The notes under the pieces were generated by a model. That model did not search any database. It worked only from the letters and a program-made list of their open reading frames with translations, and was not told the origin of the DNA. A program made the position numbers and the translations under genes. From Valencia hispanica (taxonomy: Eukaryota > Chordata > Actinopteri > Cyprinodontiformes > Valenciidae), in assembly GCA_963556495.2 (NCBI GenBank), contig OY747713.1, positions 26,909,961-26,973,960 of the forward strand: a stretch of 64,000 nt of DNA, in the 5' to 3' direction. Below, piece by piece: positions 34,411 to 45,430 of the stretch (positions within the stretch are counted from its first letter, which is position 1; the number at the start of each line of letters is the position of its first letter).

Positions 34411-35412
34411 GTGCTACCCCTCAATCTGTGCTACCCTGTAGCACTTTGCATGCGCATTTCGATGTTACGTCACAATTCTCTTACTCAGCAAATCTGTCAT
34501 CAGGAATTCCTACCTGAAAGTTCCATTTCGTCTGTTTTATTTCTTTGAAGTTTAAAGTGAGTTTTATTCCAATTATTTTATTACTGGCTAATTTTTATTC
34601 AAAATATTTTAAGGCTTTCCTTAAGCGACTTGTTTCAAGTTTACATGACAGTCCTTGATATCGTTATTTTGCATGTAAACAAGTCCCATTAATTAGAGTA
34701 TTAGAGTAAATGCGATGTATTCTGTGGGCTATTTGTGCTTAGAATCATACTGCATTTTAATATTAGTCGTAGAATAAATGCGGTGTATTTTGCGGACTAT
34801 TTGTGCTTAGAATCATACTACATTTTAATATTTTGGAGTAATAATACTGCTATCTGCTCTACGTCTTACTGGCTTGGTATATATTCATTAGCTGCTTTAC
34901 AAACTAATAACAGATTTCCAGAGTTATCAGTCATCTACAGATCAGTACTATCACAGTTTGTTTTTGTAGTAATTAACAGTCACTCTGTTTGCCCACAGTC
35001 ATGAAGCACTCAGTTTTAATTGATGATCGCCGGGTGGAAGCAGTTGTGATGTTATGCACTCTGTTTAACGCTGCTTTTAGGACACTGAATGGAAATAACT
35101 GCCACTCCAACAAGATAATGGGAAAATAATTTATGTGCTTTATGTGCTAGTTTTAGCTTTATATTAAACAGGTAGAATGTTCTGTGGAAAATATTTTGTT
35201 ATTCATATAAATTATTGCTATGTAAGGCATTAAGGCTAAACTGTCACTTGAAAAATATTTTCCGATTATAATATTTAACATCGAAGCAAACAGTTGTTGT
35301 TTTTGGCATGTAATCATACTGGTAGAACTTTTCGAGGGGTAGCACTGACAGATAGACATAGCTATCTATGTGCGCTACGGGAGGACATTCTGAGGAGGTA
35401 GCACAGATTGTC
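34411..35412. mobile_element. Candidate MITE with tctgtgctacc ends
   Basis: The left side has tctgtgctacc twice (about 34409 and 34426), and the right side has ggtagcacaga (35396-35406), its inverse; a further gctacccc/ggggtagc pair lies just inside. No target duplication could be fixed. The interior contains a diverged 68-bp tandem duplication at 34698-34833 (gcgatgtattctgtgg and gcggtgtattttgcgg versions). Noncoding. Confidence 0.45.
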
Positions 35413-36173
35413 AGAACACCGGAACCAGACCGGATCTGTGCAAGAGTGCAGCTTGATCACAATTTAGGAATTCACATCTGGCCAGAGCCAGTCCAGTTTT
35501 GGCCCTGACTCGGCAAAACGGAGCAGCACTGGTATTGGCCCGTTGTGCCAAACGACACTGGCCTGTATCCGTTATGCGTATCTGGGCCGGAATTTTTGTG
35601 GACTCCAAGCCAGATCCGTTCCAAATGATTTTTGCTGAATTGAATGCTCCGTTGGAATTTTTCCAGATCCTCATTCCCTGGAATCCCTGTGATTACTCCT
35701 CTTGTTGTTTTAGTCTCTCCTACACCTAAAAAAAAGAATTTGTTGGGTGAATGTAATAAAGTTATGGAAATAATTTCTACCTAACTGAAATGGTTTGATT
35801 TAGCAATAAAGAATTTTGCTGAGTGAACTAAATCTAAACATGTTGGGTCAACTTGATATATTTGGATTGCTGTTACTTAATTAACATTGTTCAGTTCAAT
35901 TAGATTTCTATGGGTAAATGTAACACATGTACCATTTGTCTAACATGATTTTTTTGTGTCATTTAAACTATGATAGAAATATGTTGTACTCAATTTAATA
36001 AGGTAGCTCACTCCCAAAAATAATTTGTTGGGTGAACGTAATAAAATTATGGAAAGAATTTCCATAATTTTCCATTTCCATCTAATTAAATGGTTTTATT
36101 TAGCAATAAAGAATTTTGTTGTACTTTATTTAATAAGGTAGTTATAACTACTTTCTCACACACAGTATAATTC
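35413..36173. repeat. Duplicated MITE-like segment
   Basis: A segment beginning gaatttgttgggtgaa at about 35737 and running to gcaataaagaatttt near 35815 recurs at about 36022-36118 with the same beginning and end. The two lie about 285 bp apart in direct orientation. Class unknown. Confidence 0.55.
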
Positions 36174-36365
36174 TGGGGCAGCTGGGTCTCAGCAGAATAG
36201 TGAACAACCTAGAGGTTGTTCCAGCTTGCTCTGCCACATGTCAGATGTTGAAAGGCAAGGCTTTGAACCCCATGATGCCCACTGCTCTCCTTGGCAGTGC
36301 CAATGTGTCCAAACTTGTAAATCTGGATGCGTGAATGTCACATACAAAAGCTTTGAGTGGTAGTG
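36174..36365 (+). mobile_element. Degraded SINE-like repeat
   Basis: It begins ggggcagctgggtctcag and ends acaaaagctttgagtggt, which match from recall the two ends of a frequent fish repeat with a tRNA-like promoter. The A-box and B-box equivalents (B box gctttgaacccc at about 36261) are damaged. Confidence 0.5.
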
Positions 36366-38190
36366 CGGTTATAAACAAAGTTAATTTACCATTAACTGAT
36401 TGTGCAACAAAACCAGTTAGGTGTCAGAAATGCAGATATGTTTACCCCATATGGTGTCAAGTTTTAAGAAGAAAAGCAGAAACTGGATTTGTTGGAATAA
36501 AGCTTTACATTATATCAAAAACATAGTGACTTCAATAGCTTCAAGCACAAGCAGACATTCTTAAACTTTAATGCTACAAACATTGTGCATTCTGAAGTGC
36601 ATATAGGTAAAAACAAAAAGAAAGAAAAAAGACAAAAAAACACCTTTACTTTTTTGGTGTGTTTGAGCAAGAAAATGGTCACCCTGATTAAAAAATCATA
36701 AAAAAAGTCTGCATCATACATTACCAGATGGTACTAAAGTTTAAACTATTATGTCAATCTATCTTTCAGTCAGAACCTTTTGGTATTAATCTAATTTGAA
36801 ACACCAAATCAGCATCCGTTAGAAATTGAAAAAAAAAAAAAAAACACAGCCACAATCTGCCATTAAACACAAAAAGCCAAATACAAACATTTGGCTTCCA
36901 CTGGATTTTAAGGAGCTGTAAGATTGTGGCCAAAACTGGTACTGCAATCACTTTCAAAATACTGTAGAGCGGTGTATCACCTCCCACAGCCCCCTGACTC
37001 GAGGTTGCCAGATGGGCTGCAGGATCCAGCAGGAATGTAGGCTGCTACAAGGAGCTTCCAATGGCAAGTGACGAGTCCTACACTATTGTTTTCTGTTAAT
37101 TATGTTTAATTATAATGAAAGAGAAACGTGCTCTGATAATGCATCGCTAATGTTAGCAATGACGACTCACCGTTTTTCTTTCCCAAACAATTCCTTACCT
37201 TTTCAATTCTGATGACCCTCCTCCACCATATGCGCTAACGTAATGTTACTTTGCGCGAACATGCATAACTTTGTTCGACTGTCATGGATAGGGATGAGCG
37301 AGTACAGCATTATCTGTATCTGTATCTGTTAACCATATGAATTATCTGTATCCGTATCTGTACTCGGATTGGGCGAGGCCTAAACTGAAAGTGGTTGGGG
37401 TTTAACCAGGAAGTGGGTCGGGTTGCCTTGAAATGGGTGGTGCTTTAATCGGTATGTTATTTTTAACATGCAATTGATATGGGTTCATCAGAAATTGTTA
37501 TATTTATTGCTGATTAGAAAACTATTTACACAACAGCATCAGCATTGAGCTTCAGATCAATGGTTTTGATCACGATAACAAACGAACTATATACAGAACA
37601 AGTTTTGCAGCAATGAATACAACACATGCGGTTGCAATTATGAAGTAAAATGTACTGAACAAGAGTTTTCATCTCAACATTACGTTCTTTTTTTAACATT
37701 TAACTTTTTTATGATCAGTGTGATTTTAAAAAAATTTTTTGGTTCTTATTTATTTTCACACCAGGTATGTGTGTCTGTGTGTGAGTGTGTTTGTGTGTGT
37801 AGCTTAATTTGTAATATTATTTATACCTTTACTTTTTTATAAAATACAGCAAGAAAGTGTCACTTAGTGCGTGAAGTAAAAAAACTGGTTAGAACCACCT
37901 GACATAAAAAAAAAACTCAGATGACCGACAGAGAGAGGGAGAGAGTGTGTAGCCAATTAATTTGAAATATGGTTTTTTACCACTACTTCCTTTTTTTAAT
38001 GAAATACAGCAAGAAAGTGTCAGACACTCAGTGCGTGAAGTAAAAAAAACTGGTTAGAACCAGGCCGTATCCTGGCCGTACTACTGTTGTCAGTGATATA
38101 AGTATTTGAAATGAACATGATTTCTTAATGTCTAGTGACATATCAGGGCCATTTTATCATTAATTGAAATACATTTCTTACATACAGCTC
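36366..38190. other. Mostly unassigned DNA with repeat pieces
   Basis: A stretch at about 37304-37445 (gggatgagcgagtaca, tatctgtatctg repeats, gtgggtcgggtt) resembles a known type of fish MITE but only one end is visible. A 55-bp segment (atacagcaagaaagtgtca to ggttagaacca) occurs twice, at about 37846 and 38006. A TG/GT microsatellite lies at 37769-37800 and poly-A at 36829-36843. Confidence 0.45.
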
Positions 38191-38192
38191 CT

Positions 38193-38865
38193 TTAAGTAA
38201 CCCCATAGTCACCATTGGTGATTAACGAGCATGTAGAGTTTTCAGTGCCTGATTTTTTTCTTGAGAGTCTGTTTCCATCAAGCTCCATGATTATTTTTTT
38301 CAAAGCTTCAAACCTGTATTTGAGCTCTAGAGGGTAGCTGAAGTTCAGATTGTACACAAGTGCAAACAAGATGGCCACTGCCAGTGGTACATTTCCTAAC
38401 TAACACAGAACTTGTACTCCCTCCAGAACGATACCAACATCTTCCGGTTCATCATCTGGCTCTGCACCTTCTTTGCGTATGAGATAGATTCCAAACGTTG
38501 TCTCCATCATTGCAGCTTCACTGGTTTCTGTGTTCTTCACAGAAAACAGGGAAAGGTGTACAGATATTTTAAACCAGTTCCATTTGAACTTAAACAACAA
38601 ACAAACATTATCACTCACTATATATATGTTCAAAGATGTTATATTTACATTGTACTTTCTTAGAATAATATAAGAAGTAATGAATAAAAATTAAACATAC
38701 TATGTATTCTTTAACAAGATCCTCAGGCTCTTCATTCAGGTCCACACACAAGGCTTTGATAATGCACTCTCTCGACATCATTGGCGTTGGTCTGAAAATG
38801 TATGCCACAGAAACAGAAGCAGAAAAGGAAAAAAATGTAAATGGTAGAATTGAAATCATAAACAT
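38193..38865 (-). pseudogene. 3' exons of the SAMD3-like gene
   Basis: Three separate minus-strand pieces, each in its own frame and divided by AT-rich intron-like sequence: ECIIKALCVDLNEEPEDLV (about 38775-38715), TTFGIYLIRKEGAEPDDEPEDVGIVLEGVQ (about 38508-38410) and LVYNLNFSYPLELKYRFEALKKIIMELDG (about 38365-38270). The last ends shortly before a stop at 38193. These pieces are well preserved compared with the 5' exons, which suggests recent loss of function or conversion from paralogues. Confidence 0.6.
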
Positions 38866-40691
38866 AGGACAAAATTGAAAGGTTTTGATAGCAGTTTGTC
38901 AAACTAAACTAAATCATTTTGGTAGTCAAATCAGTTAAAATCTTAGGATAGTTGATTACTCAGTGATTATTTTGTTTCAGCCATGCTTTCTACAGCAAGA
39001 CCTTCCATTCTGATCTCATAATAGAATAGAATTATCCTCTATTGTTCCACAGAGGGGAAAATCAGTTTCCAGTACAACCTGTTCAAGAGACTAAACAAAA
39101 CAACACATAGACCGACATGATTCGGGCAAACTGTGGCAGCAGCCAGTATGAGCGGCGCTCCATATACAGATGAGGGAGTTGACAACAGGTCAGGGTGGAT
39201 GAGGAGAAAAAAGGGCATCTCAACCCTGCCCCCCAACAGGGGATAGGGCAGAGGTACGAGAAATACACCCCAGTACCTGCCTACATCAACATATAGCTAC
39301 CAAATCTAAATCTTGGTAGTCAAAATGTAACATCTAGCCCACCCCAGAAAAGACCAGACCATTGTAGAATTTAGTTTAAATGATATGTTGAAACCAAGGT
39401 GAAAACTCCGCCGGCCAAATATGGGGCCAATGTGGAATTCACAAAAATTGCACATTAATTTCAGCTTGACAATGAACAATAAGGGCCGTGTACTTTTGAC
39501 TGACCAGTCTCAGAAGAGCTGTCAGTGCTAGCGCTGGTTGCTAGTAGAAATAAAGTTGCCTTGCCTAACGTGACTAAAACTAATAAGGATTATTATCCAA
39601 AAGACTAAGACTAAAAGTAGGAAGCTGCCAATACCAGCACTGTATCATACCTAGGTTATGGGTATCATAATGGTCCTAATCTTCCTTCCTTGTACGCCAG
39701 CTTTCTTCCGAACACCCTCAAAAGGTCTGAAGAATGAGCATCAAAGTTGGAGAACTTGGACAACAAACTGACAGTTGTGATCCTCTAAAATTCAGCAGTT
39801 AGCTGAAATGGATATAAAAAATACAAAAAAGCAATAAAATGATCAACTAGTTAAACAATATGAAGACAGATTCTAATCAAATTTATTGTAAATTTCTTAA
39901 CATTCCTCATGTACACAGAAGAGAGCCGGCCATCTGCTCTTGAAAAAAAACAATTAAAGGTGCATCACAAATAACTTCTTGTCTTCTGTGTGCAAATGTC
40001 TTCTCCATCAGTGCTGCAACAATGTCATCTATGTTCCTTTTGGTTGCTTCTAAAGCAAGGGTCTCTCTAACCTTTTCAAGTGACTCTGCAGATTCAGGAG
40101 CTGGCTAGGTGGGACAGTAGTTTACTTCAGCCTTTCTAGGCTTCTTTACACTAAAAGCAGGACTGCATTTGTCAGCAGGTTTATTTGTGAAAGAATACAG
40201 CTCCACCTTTGGGCACCCAAGTCTCTTGAGCTTCTGTCTGTAGTTAGCTAGTTTGTATTTTAAGTTAACCTTCCAGCCTGGTTCTTTAAGACAGGGGCTC
40301 TCAACCTTTTGCAAGCTGGGCCCCCCCAAAGCTGGTTCATTGCAGTTGGGGTCCCAGTGCATTTTTAGGCCCACATTATTATTATTATTATCATCATCAT
40401 CATCATCAGTACAGTATGCCTATCATCATTACTAGGCTATTGCTATAATTGGGAATTGGCACCAGACCTCTGCTATTAATTTATACTTTATTATTGTTAT
40501 TATTACTAGGCCTAATAGTAGGCATCATCTGCATTTTTTACAGAAGTTTACAGGTAGGTGATGTTAATGTGAGGCCTGAGCCTGCTTTGCCTTGCAAAGA
40601 TCCTCAATTCTTGGCTCAATGTTTGATAAAAATAGCCTAAATCATCCTCGATTTGTGCACGATTGCAGTATTTTGTTTTGAGTGCAGTCAT

Positions 40692-40874
40692 TTATGAGAA
40701 TCCTGCCTCACACAAATATGTTGACGTGAAAGGAAGGAAAATCTTCAAGGCGACTAAACAGAGTTGAGGGTATTCCTGCATCAATGCTGCCCAGAATGAC
40801 GAAAGAGGGGAGGAGCCAAAGAGTTCCTTCAGTCTACTGTCACTCTTCAGCTCAATGAGCTGGTCCTGCATATC
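40692..40874 (-). pseudogene. hAT transposase C-terminal dimerisation domain fragment
   Basis: Minus-strand reading LIELKSDSRLKELF, SSFWAALMQEYPQL and LKIFLPFTSTYLCEAGFS is the hAT C-terminal dimerisation region as found in ZBED/Charlie-like transposases (FPxTxxCExxFS). It ends in a stop where the family normally continues. The upstream part is displaced by the 940-bp insertion at 40883-41822 and resumes at 41831. Confidence 0.8.
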
Positions 40875-40882
40875 AACTGACA

Positions 40883-41822
40883 TAGGGTGACCATATTTTG
40901 ATTTCCAAAAAAGAGGACACTTGGCACAGTACTGAAACACTTTCAGGATTTGGCCAAGATTTTTGATTTTAACATATTTAAAGTGTGCATTCTCAATATG
41001 GTTAGAAAAGATTAGTTAAATAACAAACTTCAAAAAGCCTTTCACAAGTAGAAAAATGATTTTATAATCTCTGGAAATAAATTATAATAGAAATAGTTAC
41101 TCTTCTGAATTAAAAAAAGTGACCAGCAACAATATTAGTTTACGTTTTAAATTGCACTGGAAAAAAACTGAAGAAAAATCTGAAATAATCTTCTGAGAAA
41201 ACAAGTATTATTTTTTTTCACTGTAATAAAAGTAAACAGCTGCAGACTCAAAAACAAAATAAAAAAGTGCTTACTCTGTTTAGTTTGCATCTTCATCCTC
41301 CACAGTCAGTTTATAGATGAACTCTCACTTTGCTCAGGCTTTTTATAGTTTTTGTGTCCATGTGGTCTTTGGCATATTTGCCACTTTTGTCACACAGAAA
41401 CACACATGCCAGTTATGTGAATGGTGCACTCCGCCACCCATTTGTTGCAACTTGACAGTATATATTTTGTGGTTCGTGCATGAAGCTTGTGCTTTGACTT
41501 CTTGTAAACAGCAGTAACTCGGCGCTGCGCAATTGCGTTGCGCAATGCAGGATAACCCGGTGCGGTGCAACTCGGCGCAGACCGGCGCTGCGCACAGCTT
41601 GCTATCTGTGTTGTCAATAAACGGATCAGAACCAGCTCAGGAGGACATTACATGAGAGAAAGGCAGTCATAATGCATGCATCACACCAGTCAGTTTAAGT
41701 ATGGTCCTATGAAAACAATAAAAACCAGGCCATTTTCATCAGTCTATAAATCCTCCCAGATGCCCCGGACAGCACATGAAAAGTGGACATGTCCGGGGAA
41801 AAGAGGACGGTTGGTCACCGTA
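40883..41822. mobile_element. hAT-type MITE nested in the hAT
   Basis: Ends TAGGGTGACCA and, inverted, TACGGTGACCA, followed by aagaggac-type motifs on each side, are flanked by aactgaca (40875-40882) and aattgaca (41823-41830), one mismatch in 8. It splits the hAT transposase coding region. The interior is noncoding, with inverse repeats of ttgcgcaatgc and cggcgctgcgca around 41520-41595. Confidence 0.8.
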
Positions 41823-41830
41823 AATTGACA

Positions 41831-42140
41831 GCTTGTTTGCTGAAGGGGTTCCTTCGACTGATGCAGCCATAGAGGTCTAGTTTTACTGTGAAGGCATGCA
41901 CTTTGTCTGCAAGGAGCAAAATATGAGTTTTGCGGCCTTGCAAAGACAGGTTAAGGCCATTCAAGGGGTCATATATAGATCAAATAGGGCAGAGACGCAA
42001 GCCACATATAGTGTCATCCAGATGCTTCACCAGATCTGATTTGATTTATGTCAAAAACCACTTCACCTCCTCTCGCAGCTCATACAACCACTGTAACATC
42101 CACCCCCTGGAGAGCCAGCGAACTTCAGTGTGACACGCTG
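41831..42140 (-). pseudogene. hAT transposase central fragment
   Basis: The minus strand encodes HTEVRWLSRG at its start, LYELREEVKWFL, then LNGLNLSLQGRKTHILLLADKVHAF. This is the conserved middle of ZBED/Charlie-type hAT transposases, carrying the second part of the catalytic core. Stops interrupt it. Together with 40692-40874 it shows that the outer hAT was once autonomous. Confidence 0.75.
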
Positions 42141-42425
42141 AAACCACTTATCACTGTATTTGCGCTCACGATCGACAAACAAATCCAATTTGTTCAAAAC
42201 TTCTTTTTTTTGAATCAGTCCAAACACATTTTAACTTCTATTCAGGAGCTATTTATATACAAAAGTAGAACTTTTTATGACAGTAGTTTAATAATAAAAA
42301 AAATTGCTAATTTTCTTTTTCAATTTTTTTCCTCCCATCCTGTAGCGTAATAGCGCCCCCCCAGGGGCGTGTCCACTCCCCCCTGGGGGTGCGCGCCCCG
42401 CCGTTTGAGAATCACTGCTTTAAGA

Positions 42426-43014
42426 CATGGGTGGGATTCAACAGGAGCTTCAGCAACGTATTCAAACTCACTGAGAGGTACACTTTGTACTGCACAATCG
42501 CTTCAGCTAAACTCTCGAGGATTGCAGTTTTAAGTCTTACATCTGGATTCAACAGCATTCCACTTTCCTTAAACAAGGCATTGGCTTTGTCCAGCTGCAG
42601 CTCCCAATCATATGGGAATTGTGGCACACGTAAAACAACAGGCCAACCAGCTGAACGTGAAGAGGTGGAATCTTGAGAGGACAAAATGTCAGTATCGTTT
42701 GAGGAACTGGATGAACATTGTGACTCATTGATGGAAAATGATACAGCAGGAGTGGAGTGGTTTGGGGTGGGGGTCCTGGAAGCTCAGATGATGCTGAATC
42801 AAAGATGAGCTTTAAGGTACTTCTGTCCTGGATCTCTGACATTGAAGTCAAGTTGGTAAACTCATATCCAAACTTACAATCCATAAACAATTCCAAACTG
42901 ATTCTTGAAGTCCTGTTCAAGTTCATCAACAGTGTCTGGAAATCCATCTTGCATGGAAAGCCTCAGTGAATTGTTTCCTCCAAGAATAATTCTCAGCTTT
43001 ATTGGAGTAGCCAT
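42426..43014 (-). pseudogene. 5' coding part of the SAMD3-like gene, frameshifted
   Basis: The start is set at ATG 43014 because the conserved-looking PB1-type N-terminus begins there; an upstream in-frame Met at 43074 adds only a hydrophobic stretch of unlikely value. The reading changes frame near 42880 (after NQFGI), again between about 42790 and 42690, and again near 42470. The last segment before the hAT site reads THVLK in one frame, and HPCLK, the more family-like version, in another. These are small indels, not introns, since no GT-AG pair is needed to bridge them. Confidence 0.6.
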
Positions 43015-43399
43015 TTCAACAATCTTTGTAAAAATTAAACAAAAACATACACATAAACAAATGTGTTTATTCATAAGAGTAAGAATAGTCTAATGTGTTT
43101 CTTCCTTTGATCACAAAAGGAAGAAAGCTACAGTGTACTCTTCATCAAGATATGGTGATCAGTGTGATTACCATATCTTGATTAAAAGTAAATTAGGTAC
43201 TGAAGTGATATAATAAACTTCAATGTTACATTCCAATGCCAACGATCTGTCATGCAATAAAACTATACTTCACAACATTTGCAGTTAAAACATTTAAAGT
43301 CGTAATTGTGCAGAGTCTGTCTGCAGATTCACATATTTTAGTCTAGTTTAAGAAGCAATCTATTGAGAGTGAGGAGTTGTCGTCATGGTACAGAGCCCC

Positions 43400-43500
43400 T
43401 CCCCTTGATATCATGGGATCTCGCGAGATCCTCACCCTTTCCGCCATGTTGGCAGGATTCCGGCGGCAAAAACCGAACGAATCAAAACTGCATTTATAAA
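43400..43500 (-). promoter_or_regulatory. CpG-type promoter block with BANP and YY1 motifs
   Basis: A palindromic TCTCGCGAGA lies at 43419-43428, the element bound in vertebrates by BANP. A YY1-type AACATGGCGG is on the minus strand at 43441-43450. Several further CpGs follow to 43500. The block is about 400 bp upstream of the minus-strand start ATG at 43014 and fits a TATA-less promoter of that gene. Activity is inferred. Confidence 0.5.
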
Positions 43501-43582
43501 GCGTCCGGATTATGGTAAGATCGCTACATGTTAACAAAAAGACGGAGAACCCCCCATTGATTTTTCTGGCAGGATAGAAACA

Positions 43583-44068
43583 GTGTTCAGAGCTAATTCT
43601 GGTATTCAATATAGCGTTGAAAATGAATCCCCCTACCAGCAACAGCTCAAGCGCGCATTCATAGACGGGTCCCTGCCAGATATTAAAAAATATATCATAA
43701 GAAATTGGGTAAATCAGGATACGGGAACCGTACAGCAGGCTGTTGAGTATGCAGCACATGCTGATAAAGTGTTGAAAGCAAAATCACAACAAACCCTTGC
43801 AGTATGCCAACCTGAACTCGCAGCGTATGAAGGAGGATACCATGGGTGAGGCCGCGGTTATCCATGGTGGAGGGGAAGAAGCTCCCACCGTGGACGAGGG
43901 GGGAGATGGCCTCCACGCAATGATAAATGTTGGTTTTGCGGTAAAATTGGCCATTATTCAAGAGATTGCAGGAAGAACCCCCATGCACAATACCCAAGAA
44001 ATTATCAGACACACAGCGAAGACCCAGAAAAAATTCCATACAACCCAAATAGTTCACAAAATTGACTA
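43583..44068 (+). pseudogene. ERV gag fragment with nucleocapsid zinc knuckle
   Basis: The frame at 43583-43849 covers what looks like the end of capsid (a helical QQQLKRAF..DIKKYI stretch) and a basic Gly-rich linker. An in-frame TGA at 43847-43849 interrupts it. In the same frame a CCHC zinc knuckle follows at 43928-43969 (Cys, Cys, His, Cys at the CX2CX4HX4C spacing), which in retroviruses packages RNA. A TAG ends the frame at about 44066. Matrix and most of capsid are missing. Confidence 0.75.
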
Positions 44069-44069
44069 G

Positions 44070-45430
44070 ATGCCACCGAAACACAAGTATGTGTCCCTGA
44101 AATAGACATATATGCTGCCCTTCTCAATTGGAGCGAAAAAACATCTGCCTTTAGTGAACAAACTGGATCTCCCAGCATCCTTTCACTGAACGAACTGCAT
44201 CTCCCAGCATCCTTTCATTGAACGAACTGCATCTCCCAGAACCCATTGCGCTGCCCTCGACCCATTCTCATTGGTCTGTGGCCAGTGATGACATCACAGA
44301 GTTGTTAAAAGCAGCGCAAAGATTGAAATCTTCATCTTTTGGTCCATCAGGAAGAACTTCCCTATTAAACTTCGAAGTGAATCGGCCGACCAAACAGACT
44401 TTCCTGTACCAGGTAGTCCGCGGGCCATCTGAGCTCTATTGAAATCAGCCCTGAGTCCCTCAGCGCCTAAAGTCGGACGTCCACTTTTCTGACCTCGGTT
44501 TTTTGCAAAACCGCTCTCCTTTAAACTGGACACTTTCAAGACGTTTCGTCATGGACTATGGAGAGAATCATCACCCAGTAGGAAAACCTGGTTTATTTCT
44601 TTTGGTCTGAGTAGAGAATTAGGTCTTGGATATATATATATATATACATTTTTCTGTGGTTAAAATAAGTCTGTCAACTTGTTAACCACTGTTATTCTTG
44701 GTCGTCTGTCCCTGTACACCGACCCTGAATGTGCATGCTTTTTGTGTTTTATTATTTGACTTTGGTTGCAACCAGAAGCAGTATATTATATTGTATTATT
44801 TCCTGGCTTGTTTATTGTCCGCTGCGGTCGGCGCGTGTCTGTTTAGACAGGTCGCGTGGACTCAGTAGATCCCCTTTCTCCCTCGCCCCCGTTTCCTTTA
44901 TCCAAGCCACCATCGCTAATGAAACTAGCCTTTGTTGAATCGCCACGCGGTCTTCCTTTGTGAACCAATCGCGCCAATTGATAAGGCTTGAGTTATTTAT
45001 CGCATTGAGGGGGTGAGCTGAACCCCCCCCCCCCCCATGCCTCCCACACACACACACAGTCGCACACACACACACACACACACAGCTGCACACACACACA
45101 CACAGCCCCACACACACGCCCCCTTCCCTCAACGTTAACTTTATTCTATCTTTTTGCATGAGTTAGAATAGATGGAAATTATGAATGAAATGTAATCTGT
45201 AAGGTTGACCTATTTCATTAATAAATCCCCTTAAGTAACGAGAAGTTTCCTGTGCTATTTCAGTGTGTGCTGTAAAGTTTGTTTTAACCCCGAGGTCGAA
45301 TTACGCCTTTTCAGAGAGACTGACAGTCTGGTTTAATTAAAATTATCTCATTTATGAGATTGGTGCCCCTATATCTTTAATAAACAGGTTAAACTCGAAC
45401 GTCATCAATAATTATATTAATATTTAATTA
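44070..45430 (+). other. Promoter-like, non-gag/pol segment inside the ERV (LTR candidate)
   Basis: About 1.3 kb separates the gag frame from protease, far more than any retroviral spacer. It holds a 32-bp tandem repeat with TCCCAG cores (44155-44250), an inverted CCAAT (44270-44274), a CRE-like tgatgacatca (44286-44296), a TA run (44631-44645), CA microsatellites (45047-45118), an aataaa (45221-45226) and an attggtgcccc that resembles the start of a primer-binding site (45360-45370). It may be the solo LTR of a second retrovirus inserted here, but I could not find TG...CA ends or a target duplication. Confidence 0.45.
44155..44250 (+). repeat. 32-bp tandem repeat with ZNF143-like cores
   Basis: Three copies with a period of 32 bp, each with aact(g)gatctcccag or aactgcatctcccag; the third ends in aacccattgcgc. 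The motif resembles the ACTACA..TCCCAG..GC sequence bound by ZNF143/THAP11 in vertebrate promoters. A CCAAT and a CRE-like site lie just downstream. Confidence 0.6.

Larger units (their letters stand above)
40292..42417 (-). mobile_element. hAT transposon inserted in the SAMD3-like exon
   Basis: Perfect 8-bp direct repeats CTTTAAGA lie at 40284-40291 and 42418-42425. Ends read CAGGGGCTCTCAAC (left) and CAGTGATTCTCAAAC (right, inverted). Both flanks lie within one exon: the reading ...THVLK on one side continues as KEPGWKV on the other, so the insertion point is inside the coding sequence. It carries remains of a hAT transposase on the minus strand and another hAT-type element inside. Simple repeats (TTA/TCA)n are at 40375-40408. 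Confidence 0.9.
38193..43014 (-). pseudogene. Multi-exon teleost gene family member (SAMD3-like), disrupted
   Basis: Minus-strand exons in order: ATG at 43014 with a ~45-residue PB1-like start (MATPIKLRIILGGN, SVDEL-like TVDELEQDF); a piece with FTNLTSMSEIQD (about 42840) in another frame; SSQDSTSSRSAGWPVV to ESLAEAIVQYKVYL (42684-42490); then, beyond a hAT insertion, EPGWKVNLKYKLANYRQKL to KKPRKAEVNYCP and, past a TAG, SLEKVRETLALEATKR (40283-39950); a RITTVSLLSKFSN block (39790-39700); ECIIKALCVDLNEEPEDLVKEY (38780-38700); EDVGIVLEGVQVL (38440-38400); and FEALKKIIMELDGNRL (38320-38260). I recall this architecture from an abundant, poorly characterised fish family annotated as SAMD3-like. 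At least two frameshifts, one stop and the hAT make it non-functional. Function of the family is not known to me. Confidence 0.65.

Noticed and set aside
44812..45159. Cys/Val-rich minus-strand frame
   Set aside because: Translation of CA microsatellites.
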